Below are positions 1-5,154 of a stretch of 5,548 nt of DNA, in pieces. Source of the DNA: Actinomycetota bacterium (GTDB lineage Bacteria > Actinomycetota > Actinomycetes > S36-B12 > UBA10799); assembly GCA_030837395.1 (NCBI GenBank), contig JAUPKO010000680.1, forward strand, positions 1-5,548, in the 5' to 3' direction. Both the position numbers and the translations under genes were made by a program. Under the pieces are notes generated by a model. That model saw nothing but the letters and a program-made list of their open reading frames with translations, had not been told where the DNA came from and did no database searches. Each line of letters opens with the position of its first letter. Position 1 is the first letter of the stretch.

Positions 1-194
1 AGGATGCGCCGACCGTCGGACACCGCGATGCCGGCCGACTCCTGGCCGCGGTGCTGGAGCGCGTAGAGCCCGAAGTAAGTGAGTTTGGCGACTTCCTCGC
101 CCGGTGCCCACACCCCGAACACCCCGCACGCGTCTTGTGGACCCTTCTCGCCAGGGAGGAGATCGTGCGAGAGTCGACCATCGCCGCGCGTCAC
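1..194 (-). CDS. purF: Amidophosphoribosyltransferase (PurF), N-terminal part, cut by window edge
   Basis: This gene encodes the enzyme of the first committed step of purine synthesis, which converts PRPP and glutamine to 5-phosphoribosylamine in the cytoplasm. Only the first 64 codons lie in the window. The reading frame, worked out by hand from the reverse complement, contains D-A-C-G-V-F-G-V at residues 21-28 and L-Q-H-R-G-Q-E-S-A-G at 46-55, the hallmark of the Ntn-type glutamine amidotransferase domain. Cys23 is the expected nucleophile, exposed when the 22-residue propeptide is removed. The GTG at 194 is chosen because the resulting start (T-R-G-D-G-R-L-S-H-D-L) closely resembles actinobacterial PurF proteins as I remember them. 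No Shine-Dalgarno sequence precedes it; a candidate -10 box sits 7 bases upstream instead. The PRPP-binding domain, and any Fe-S ligands, lie outside the window. Confidence 0.95.
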   Translation of the reverse strand, partial: MTRGDGRLSHDLLPGEKGPQDACGVFGVWAPGEEVAKLTYFGLYALQHRGQESAGIAVSDGRRI

Positions 195-201
195 GCAGGT
201 G

Positions 202-207
202 AGTCTA
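202..207 (-). promoter_or_regulatory. Candidate -10 box for purF, implying a leaderless mRNA
   Basis: On the minus strand this hexamer reads TAGACT, four of six matches to TATAAT with the key first, second and last positions kept. If its last base is -7, transcription would begin at about 195, one base before the purF GTG. A matching -35 is weak: only G-A-C-like sequence is seen 16-18 bases upstream. The lack of a Shine-Dalgarno sequence supports a leaderless start, but this is prediction only. Confidence 0.4.
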
Positions 208-258
208 CGCGGACGGGCCTGCCCGTCGCCCCCGCCGGGCGGTCGCCGTCGCAGCCTG

Positions 259-287
259 CTGACGGACAGAGCGCGCGGATGCATACT
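259..287 (+). promoter_or_regulatory. Candidate sigma-70-type promoter of the toxin-antitoxin pair
   Basis: A -35 element CTGACG (259-264, 4/6 to TTGACA) is followed by a 17-base spacer and a -10 element CATACT (282-287, 4/6 to TATAAT). With the usual numbering the transcript would begin at 294, the A of the first ATG of the antitoxin, giving a leaderless mRNA. There is no well-placed Shine-Dalgarno sequence for either ATG. Read by eye, without a scoring model. Confidence 0.45.
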
Positions 288-296
288 TGGGGTATG
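282..296. repeat. Inverted repeat over the antitoxin -10 box and start codon (possible operator)
   Basis: CATAC (282-286) and GTATG (292-296) form a perfect 5-bp inverted repeat around a 5-base spacer. It covers the proposed -10 box, the predicted transcription start and the first ATG. Ribbon-helix-helix antitoxins usually autorepress by binding short palindromes at this place, so this is a plausible operator. The arms are short enough to arise by chance. Confidence 0.4.
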
Positions 297-527
297 ACTG
301 GTGATATGACGACGATCAAGGTGCGCAAGTCCACGAGGGCGGCGATCAGCCGCGAAGCGCGCCGGCACGGGCGCACTGCCGATGAGTACCTCGCGGCGCT
401 GGTCGCCGAGGACGTCTGGCGTGAGCGTATGCAGCGTGCCCGGGAGGATATGGCGAACGCCGATCCCGAGTATGCGAGCGAAGTCGCCCTGTGGGACTCG
501 GCGACCGCGGCGGACGGGTTGACGTGA
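294..527 (+). CDS. mazE: Ribbon-helix-helix, MazE-like antitoxin
   Basis: A small 77-residue protein immediately upstream of a MazF toxin, so its likely role is to neutralise that toxin and repress its own promoter. Residues about 6-10 (T-T-I-K-V) form the short beta strand expected of a ribbon-helix-helix DNA-binding domain. Two predicted helices follow, rich in Arg and Ala (to about residue 48). The acidic C-terminus, with E-Y-A-S-E-V-A-L-W-D at about 59-68, resembles the toxin-binding tail of actinobacterial MazE-type antitoxins. The ATG at 294 is chosen because it coincides with the predicted transcription start; an in-frame ATG at 306 is the alternative and would remove four residues. 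The frame stays open back to base 51, but that part lies antisense to purF and is not treated as coding. The stop shares one base with the toxin ATG (TGATG), indicating translational coupling. Confidence 0.78.
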   Translation: MTGDMTTIKVRKSTRAAISREARRHGRTADEYLAALVAEDVWRERMQRAREDMANADPEYASEVALWDSATAADGLT

Positions 528-904
528 TGGCGTCCGGAGCGGCCTTGCGCCCAGGGTCTGTCGCGTGGGTCGACCTGGGGGAGTCAGTCGGGCGCGAGCA
601 GCAGGGGCGTCGCCCCGCCGTCGTCGTGAGTTCCGAGGATCACCTCGCGGTGGCGACGTCCCTGGTGGCTGTCGTGCCGTGCACCACCGTGGACCGCGGC
701 TGGATCAATCACCTGCGGATCGATTCGGAATCAGCCGGCCTGGATCGGGCCACCTTCGCCATGACCGAGCAGGTGCGGACGGTGGCGCGCGGTCGGTTGG
801 TCGGCGAGGTCGGGTCGGTCTCGGCGGCCAGTCTCGGCGAGATCACGGCTTGGGTGCATCGCTGGCTCGCGCCCCCACTGGAGTCCTACCCCCCGAGGAT
901 CTGA
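527..904 (+). CDS. mazF: MazF/PemK-family endoribonuclease toxin
   Basis: A 125-residue toxin of the family that cleaves single-stranded mRNA at short sequence motifs and arrests growth. Visible hallmarks are the opening G-S-V-A-W-V-D-L (10-17), the G-R-R-P-A-V-V-V-S strand (27-35), V-P-C-T-T (50-54) and F-A-M-T-E-Q-V-R-T (77-85). By alignment with E. coli MazF from memory, Arg29 and Thr53 match catalytic Arg29 and Thr52, so the enzyme looks intact. Length is normal for the family. The ATG at 527 overlaps the antitoxin stop; an in-frame GTG at 524 is an alternative and would add one residue, while an ATG at 491 would start deep inside the antitoxin. The last 19 bases overlap the 3' end of the convergent ATPase gene. 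A bulged hairpin 14 bases after the stop may terminate its transcript. Confidence 0.9.
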   Translation: MASGAALRPGSVAWVDLGESVGREQQGRRPAVVVSSEDHLAVATSLVAVVPCTTVDRGWINHLRIDSESAGLDRATFAMTEQVRTVARGRLVGEVGSVSAASLGEITAWVHRWLAPPLESYPPRI

Positions 905-1890
905 AGCTCGACTGCGTCGCCAGCGACCGGGGTGCCGGTGGCGGCGAGCATCCGTGACTTGATCTGCTGCCCCCCGGGGAGTTGGATCGACAGCAGCACG
1001 TCGTGGCCGTGGTAGGACACGTCCGTCACGCGGGCGTCGGCGTCGGTGCGCGGGGCAGCCTGCACGTGCTCCGGTCGCAGCATCGCCATCGCCTCTGCCG
1101 CATCAAAGGGCACCGTCGCAGGTAGCGTGCCGAGCACGCAGGTGAGTGAGCCGTCGGCGCGGCGATCGGCCGGCAGCAGGTTGCAGTCGCCCAGGAATTC
1201 GGCCAACGCGCAGTCGACCGGGCGTTCGTAGATGTCGCGGGGGGCGGCAGCCTGCACGATCCGGCCGTCACGCAGCACAGCGACCTCATCCGCGCACGAC
1301 AGCGCCTCGTCCTGGTCGTGCGTCACGAGCACGGCGGTCGTGCCGCACTGCTTGAGGGTGGCGATCACCTCGGTGCGGACGCTGGCGCGCAGCGACACGT
1401 CGAGGGCGGAGAAGGGCTCGTCGAGCAGCACGACGTCGGGGGCCGGCGCCAGGGCTCGGGCCAGTGCCACCCGCTGGGCCATGCCGCCGGAGAGTTCCTG
1501 CGGGCGGGCCTTGCCCAGGCCGGGCAGGCCAATCATCTCCAGCAACTCGGCCACTCGGGCAGCCCGGTCGCGTCGGGGCAGGCCGAAGCCGATATTCCCG
1601 GCGACGTCCAGGTGCCCGAACAACGCCCCCTCCTGCGGCACGATGCCCACTCGGCGCCGTTCCGGTGGCACCCAGGTGCCCGAGCCGGCGACCCGTCGCC
1701 CGGCCACCATCACCTCGCCGGCGGTGGGCCGCAGGAACCCGGCCGTGACCCGCAGGAGGGTGGACTTGCCGCAGCCGCTGGCACCCAGCACTGCGGTGAG
1801 CGTGCCCTCCGGCACGGCAAGGTCGACCCCGTGCAGCACCTCATCGCCGTCGTAACCGGCCCGCACCCCGACGAGTTCGATGCCGGACAT
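886..1890 (-). CDS. fbpC: Ferric-iron ABC transporter ATP-binding protein
   Basis: The cytoplasmic ATPase that powers Fe3+ import. It has 334 residues. The nucleotide-binding domain shows Walker A G-A-S-G-C-G-K-S-T (36-44), Q-loop Gln86, signature L-S-G-G-M (133-137), Walker B V-V-L-L-D-E (153-158), D-loop S-A-L-D (161-164) and switch His191. Residues from about 238 on form a TOBE-like accessory domain, as in FbpC and related importers. The ATG at 1890 is preferred because a strong GGAGGA lies 6 bases upstream and the protein then begins right at the conserved first strand. An ATG at 1959 overlaps the permease stop (TAATG), has its own AGGTGG-like site, and would add 23 poorly conserved-looking residues. 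Last gene of the operon. Substrate is assigned from the neighbours and the iron box; the ATPase alone would fit other substrates such as thiamine or polyamines. Confidence 0.9.
   Translation of the reverse strand: MSGIELVGVRAGYDGDEVLHGVDLAVPEGTLTAVLGASGCGKSTLLRVTAGFLRPTAGEVMVAGRRVAGSGTWVPPERRRVGIVPQEGALFGHLDVAGNIGFGLPRRDRAARVAELLEMIGLPGLGKARPQELSGGMAQRVALARALAPAPDVVLLDEPFSALDVSLRASVRTEVIATLKQCGTTAVLVTHDQDEALSCADEVAVLRDGRIVQAAAPRDIYERPVDCALAEFLGDCNLLPADRRADGSLTCVLGTLPATVPFDAAEAMAMLRPEHVQAAPRTDADARVTDVSYHGHDVLLSIQLPGGQQIKSRMLAATGTPVAGDAVELQILGG
918..943 (+). terminator. Bulged hairpin after mazF, possible terminator
   Basis: CGCC (918-921) pairs with GGCG (940-943), and ACCGG (926-930) pairs with CCGGT (935-939) around a GGTG loop. 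That gives nine base pairs with a 4-base bulge on the 5' side. It begins 14 bases after the toxin stop. No T-run follows, so it would be a non-canonical terminator. It lies antisense within fbpC and may simply reflect GC-rich coding sequence. Confidence 0.3.
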
Positions 1891-1896
1891 CGCGGA

Positions 1897-1902
1897 TCCT
1901 CC
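1897..1902 (-). promoter_or_regulatory. Ribosome binding site that decides the fbpC start
   Basis: GGAGGA on the minus strand, 6 bases before the ATG at 1890. It is the best Shine-Dalgarno match I found at any start in the window and is the main reason for preferring the shorter ATPase over the ATG at 1959. The competing site for 1959 is AGGTGGGG at 1965-1972, 5 bases from that ATG. Confidence 0.7.
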
Positions 1903-1958
1903 AGCTTCTCCTCCGGTGTGGCCCACCTCCGATGTGGTCAACCAGGTGTGCCACGTCA

Positions 1959-3545
1959 TTATGACCCCACCTGGACCAACTCGTTTGCGGTCCGGGCGTC
2001 GCGGGTGGCTGGCGGCTCGGCCGCGGCCGGCGCCACCTCGGATACCACCCGCGACAGCCAGAACGCGGGCACCGCCGCGAGCAGCAGCAGGGCGGCGGCA
2101 TAGGGGGCCGCGGCGGCGTAGTCGGCCACCTCGGTGTTGCGCCAGATCTGGGTGGCGAGGGTCTCCATGCCGGTGGGGCGCAGCATCAAGGTGGCGGGGA
2201 GTTCCTTCATCGCGGTGAGCATGGCGAGCACCCCGCCGGCGAGGACGCCCGGCCAGGTGAGGGGCACTGTGACCCGCCGAAAGGTGGCCAGCGGGCCCTG
2301 ACCCAGGCTGCGGCTCTGCTGCTCCAGCGTCGGCGGCACGGCGGCGACGGAGGTCCGCACGGAGCCCAGGGCCTTGGGCAGGAACAGCACGCCGTAGGCG
2401 AAGCCGACCACAGCCACGCTCTGGTAGGCGGCGGGGACGACGGCCAGCGTGAAGAAGACCAGTGACAGGCCCACCACCACGCCGGGCAGCACATGACTCA
2501 TGAAGGCTCCGGTCTCCGTGGCCCGCACAGCGGTGCCCCGGTACCGCGCCGCGAGCACCCCCACCGGCAGCGCCAGCGCCAGCGCGATGACCGCACCGAG
2601 GGCGGACACCGCGAGGGTCGCGGCAGCTGCCTGCGCCAACCCGGCGGGGTCGAAGCCGTCACCGGCGGACTGTACGAGCATGCGGATCAGTGACCACGCG
2701 GGTACCCCCAGCGCCAGCAGGCTCAACACCCCCAGACCCGTCGCCGCCGGCCAGCGCCACGGCCCAAGGGTGATGTCGGGGCCTCGGCGGGCGCTGCCAG
2801 CCCCGGAGCGCCAGCGCTGGGCGGACCCTCGCGAGGACTGTTCGGCGAAGACGAAGATCAGCGCCAGGCACACCAGGAGCAGCGCCAGCACCGCGGCACT
2901 CGTGCGGTCGAAACTCGCGCGGTACGAGGCGTAGATGGCCCGCGGGAAGGCGTCGTAGCGCATGATCGCCACGGTGCCGAAGTCACTGAGGGTGTAGAGC
3001 GCTGCCAGCAGGGTGCCCGCCGCGGCCGCCGGCACGACCTGCGGTAGCCCAGCCCGACGGAAGGCCTGCCAGGGGCTCAGCCCGAGGGACCTGGCGACCT
3101 CCTCGGCACCCGCGTCGGCCCCGCGGAAGGCCGCGGCCACGGGCAGCACCACATAGGGCGTGCTGACAAGTGTCAGCACCAGCCAGGAGCCGGTGAAGCC
3201 GCTCATCCCGGGGAACATCGCCAGCCAGGCGTAGGCCGCCACATACGACGGCACCGCCAGCGGCAGCGCCAGCAGCACCAGCCAGCCCCGGCGCCAAGGG
3301 AGTTGCGCCCGCGCCACGAGCCAGGCGGCCGGAACCCCGATGAGCAGGCAGGTGCCCGCGACCGCGACTGTGAGGGCAAGGCTGTTGGCGGCCACGGCCC
3401 AGGTGCGTGGTCGGCCGAGCACCGAAGCCACCGTGTCCCAGCCGGCACCGAAGGTGCGGACGAGCAGGTAGCCCAGGGGGATCAAGGCCACGGCCGCGCT
3501 GGCCGCTGCGAGCAGCAGTAGCCAGCGCGGGGGTCGGCGGGTCAT
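1959..3545 (-). CDS. fbpB: Ferric-iron ABC transporter permease, double-domain
   Basis: A 528-residue inner-membrane protein forming the channel of the Fe3+ importer. It is a tandem fusion of two permease modules, the usual FbpB/HitB arrangement. I count about twelve hydrophobic segments: near 8-30, 52-78, 86-110, 120-141, 171-195 and 216-234, then a polar, basic linker (about 235-265), then 266-288, 303-333, 345-372, 376-392, 433-452 and 478-499. Each half has an EAA-type cytoplasmic loop that docks on the ATPase: E-E-V-A-R-S-L-G-L-S-P (148-158) and E-Q-Q-S-R-S-L-G-Q-G-P (408-418), each followed by F-R-R-x-x-x-P. The ATG at 3545 lies 16 bases after the fbpA stop, with a modest GGAG 10 bases upstream. 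The TAA stop overlaps an ATG (TAATG) that is the alternative start of the next gene. Confidence 0.92.
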   Translation of the reverse strand: MTRRPPRWLLLLAAASAAVALIPLGYLLVRTFGAGWDTVASVLGRPRTWAVAANSLALTVAVAGTCLLIGVPAAWLVARAQLPWRRGWLVLLALPLAVPSYVAAYAWLAMFPGMSGFTGSWLVLTLVSTPYVVLPVAAAFRGADAGAEEVARSLGLSPWQAFRRAGLPQVVPAAAAGTLLAALYTLSDFGTVAIMRYDAFPRAIYASYRASFDRTSAAVLALLLVCLALIFVFAEQSSRGSAQRWRSGAGSARRGPDITLGPWRWPAATGLGVLSLLALGVPAWSLIRMLVQSAGDGFDPAGLAQAAAATLAVSALGAVIALALALPVGVLAARYRGTAVRATETGAFMSHVLPGVVVGLSLVFFTLAVVPAAYQSVAVVGFAYGVLFLPKALGSVRTSVAAVPPTLEQQSRSLGQGPLATFRRVTVPLTWPGVLAGGVLAMLTAMKELPATLMLRPTGMETLATQIWRNTEVADYAAAAPYAAALLLLAAVPAFWLSRVVSEVAPAAAEPPATRDARTANELVQVGS

Positions 3546-3561
3546 GGTGGTCAGGCTCCGG

Positions 3562-4641
3562 TCAGATCAGGCCCACGTCGCGCAGCATCTCCTGCGTGGC
3601 GGGCAGCTCTTCGAGTCTTTCCAGCGGCACCGGCGGGCCCTGCAGGGAGTCCAGGGCGGGCAGTCCCTCGGCCGCCGCGATGCCCGCCACCAGGGGGTAC
3701 TCGAACGTCTCGGTGGCGAAGTAGGTCTGCGCGTCCGTGCCGAGTAGGTAGGCCACGAACGCGTCCGCATCCTCGCCCGCACCGCCGGTGAGGATGCCCG
3801 CGCCGGACACGTTGACCAGGGCACCCGGGTCGCCGGGGGCGCTGAAGGCGATCTGCGCCCGCATGGCCTCGGCACCGACGTCGGCGGCCTTCTCGTACCA
3901 GTAGTAGTGGTTGACCAGGCCCAACTTCACCTGGCCGGCGTTGACGGCGTCCAGGATCAGCCCGTTCTTCTCGTAGGTCTGCACGTCGTTGTCGACCAGG
4001 CCTTGCAGCCAGGCCTGGGTCTTGTCGTCGCCGTCGGTCAGGCGCATCGCGGTGACGAACGACTGGAAGGAGGCGTTGGTCGGCGCGATCGCCACCTGGC
4101 CGGACCACTTCGGGTCGGTGAGGGCGTACACGGACGTCGGGACGTCGGCCTCGGGTACCTGCTGCGCGTCGTAGGCGATCACCCGGGAGCGGCCGGTGAC
4201 GCCCACCCAGGTGCCGTCCTCGGCCGAGTACTGCGGCGGCACGAGTTCCACGGTCGCCGGGGGCACCGGGCCGAACAGCCCCGCCGCGCTGACGGCTCCC
4301 AGCGCCCCCGCATCTTGGGCCAGGAAGACGTCGGCGGGGGTTCGGTCGCCCTCCTCCACGAGTTGGGCGGCGAGTTCGGCGCTGTCGCCGTAGCGGACCT
4401 CTGTGGCAATGCCCGAGTCCTCGCTGAACTGCTCCAGCAGGGGGCCGACCAGGCTCTCACTGCGCCCGGAGTAGATGACGAGGGGCTCGCTGGCCTCGGC
4501 TGCAGGTGAGGTACCGGCGGCGTCCGACTCGGCGGTGCCGCCGCCGCTGGACGAGCAGGCAGTCAGGGCGAGGGTGCCGGCGAGCACGCCGCCGAGGGCG
4601 AGCACGAGGGAGTGGGGGCGACGTCGTCGCAGGAGAGGCAT
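3562..4641 (-). CDS. fbpA: Ferric-iron ABC transporter substrate-binding lipoprotein
   Basis: The extracellular receptor of the importer, 359 residues. It begins with an arginine-rich n-region (5-8), a hydrophobic core (11-25) and a lipobox L-T-A-C (26-29), so Cys29 should be lipidated and anchor the protein to the outer face of the membrane. A Ser/Gly/Ala-rich tether (30-52) precedes the binding fold, which starts at L-V-I-Y-S-G-R (54-60). N-H-Y-Y-W-Y (244-249) holds the adjacent tyrosines (246-247) that coordinate Fe3+ in FbpA/FutA-type proteins. Tyr157 in S-R-V-I-A-Y-D is a candidate third ligand. The His near the N-terminus of Haemophilus-type FbpA is not seen after Y-S-G-R; Ser-Glu-Ser follows. 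The start ATG at 4641 has GGAAAG 6 bases upstream and the iron box 21 bases upstream. First gene of the operon. Confidence 0.92.
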   Translation of the reverse strand: MPLLRRRRPHSLVLALGGVLAGTLALTACSSSGGGTAESDAAGTSPAAEASEPLVIYSGRSESLVGPLLEQFSEDSGIATEVRYGDSAELAAQLVEEGDRTPADVFLAQDAGALGAVSAAGLFGPVPPATVELVPPQYSAEDGTWVGVTGRSRVIAYDAQQVPEADVPTSVYALTDPKWSGQVAIAPTNASFQSFVTAMRLTDGDDKTQAWLQGLVDNDVQTYEKNGLILDAVNAGQVKLGLVNHYYWYEKAADVGAEAMRAQIAFSAPGDPGALVNVSGAGILTGGAGEDADAFVAYLLGTDAQTYFATETFEYPLVAGIAAAEGLPALDSLQGPPVPLERLEELPATQEMLRDVGLI

Positions 4642-4662
4642 GGTCTTCTTTCCGTCGGGAAC

Positions 4663-4681
4663 TTAGGTAAGCCTAACCTAT
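4663..4681. promoter_or_regulatory. DtxR/IdeR iron box (operator of the iron transporter operon)
   Basis: The 19 bases TTAGGTAAGCCTAACCTAT match the degenerate iron-box consensus TWAGGTWAGSCTWACCTWA at 18 of 19 positions; only the last base differs. DtxR/IdeR-type repressors bind this palindrome as Fe2+-loaded pairs of dimers and block transcription. It begins 21 bases upstream of the fbpA ATG, an appropriate place for repression. A clear -10/-35 could not be fixed; several TAGxxT hexamers fall inside or beside the box on the minus strand, so the operator probably covers the -10 region. Confidence 0.93.
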
Positions 4682-4714
4682 CTATGACGGTGTCTGGAGG
4701 GGATCCGGGGGTGG

Positions 4715-4734
4715 GTGACGTGCAGGCGGGTCAC
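4715..4734. repeat. Short inverted repeat upstream of the iron box
   Basis: GTGAC (4715-4719) and GTCAC (4730-4734) are perfect inverted arms around a 10-base spacer, between the sterol-carrier gene and the iron box. It could be a weak hairpin at the end of the upstream transcript or a regulator site. Short arms make chance likely. Confidence 0.2.
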
Positions 4735-4756
4735 AGGCGCCGCGTTGCTCACTGCG

Positions 4757-4780
4757 CGCATCCGGGTTGGTGCAGATGCG
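4757..4780 (-). terminator. Hairpin after the sterol-carrier gene, possible terminator
   Basis: CGCATC (4757-4762) and GATGCG (4775-4780) form a perfect 6-bp stem with a 12-base loop. It begins 11 bases after the stop of the minus-strand sterol-carrier gene and lies between it and the separately regulated iron operon. There is no T-run, so the call rests only on position and stem. Confidence 0.3.
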
Positions 4781-4791
4781 GCGGGTGGTGC

Positions 4792-5154
4792 TCACGTTCG
4801 GTAGAGCGGGAAGTACGCAGTGAGGTCGCTGCGTTCGCCCGAGGCCCGCACCGCACCTGCCTCGTGAGCCTGCGCCCAGGTGAGGGTGCCCGTGGCGAGC
4901 GCGATCAGTGTGCGGGCGTCGAGTTGGACGAGGGCGGGCGGGGTGCCGCGACGGTGCCGGACACCCGGAATCACCTGCACGGCCGCGTACGGCGGCACTC
5001 GCACCTCGACGCTGTGACCTGGTGCGCGGGCGGCCAGTTCGGCCAGGATTGCCTTCACTGCGGCCTTCTCGGTGGTCCGCTCCGGCTTGTCCCCCGTGGC
5101 GTAGGCGGCCTGGCAGGCGGCTATCTCAGCCGGCGGGGAGGGGAAGCCAGTCAC
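4792..5154 (-). CDS. Sterol carrier family protein (bacterial SCP orthologue)
   Basis: A 120-residue protein matching, from memory, the small actinobacterial 'sterol carrier family' found beside purF and purL. The recognisable core is H-S-V-E-V-R-V-P-P-Y-A-A-V-Q (47-60), R-H-R-R-G-T-P-P (66-73), T-L-I-A-L-A-T-G (82-89), L-T-W-A-Q-A (91-96) and the tail A-S-G-E-R-S-D-L (104-111). The fold is SCP2-like, a small alpha/beta protein with a hydrophobic tunnel; the true ligand is not known. No signal peptide or membrane segment is seen, so it should be cytoplasmic. The start is GTG at 5154, which overlaps the hydrolase stop by four bases (GTGA), a sign of translational coupling. No strong Shine-Dalgarno sequence is visible. 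Its usual neighbour purF is about 4.6 kb away here. Confidence 0.86.
   Translation of the reverse strand: MTGFPSPPAEIAACQAAYATGDKPERTTEKAAVKAILAELAARAPGHSVEVRVPPYAAVQVIPGVRHRRGTPPALVQLDARTLIALATGTLTWAQAHEAGAVRASGERSDLTAYFPLYRT

Noticed and set aside
51..293. Upstream extension of the antitoxin reading frame to an ATG at 51
   Set aside because: It runs antisense through the convincing purF N-terminus and the divergent promoter region, and the added residues look unstructured and unlike any antitoxin.
192..1147. 13-base direct repeat CACGCAGGTGAGT at 192-204 and 1135-1147, considered as an attachment-site or duplication trace
   Set aside because: One copy lies inside fbpC coding sequence and neither copy matches a boundary at the other end of the inserted block. 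A 13-base match is not surprising in a GC-rich 5.5-kb window.
1318..2103. Long plus-strand open frame (261 codons)
   Set aside because: It lies opposite fbpC and fbpB, is low-complexity and Gly/Arg/His-rich, and is the expected shadow of GC-rich coding sequence.
3907..4509. Plus-strand open frame (200 codons) opposite fbpA
   Set aside because: Antisense shadow of the lipoprotein gene; the opposite strand has a signal peptide, lipobox and iron motif.
4642..4720. A definite -35/-10 pair for fbpA
   Set aside because: CAGACA and several TAGxxT hexamers occur, but no pair has acceptable spacing and match, so only the operator is reported.
4682..4791. Search for an insertion-sequence end or transposase remnant between the sterol-carrier gene and the iron box
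   Set aside because: Only two short hairpins and no terminal inverted repeats, target duplication or coding remnant could be seen.
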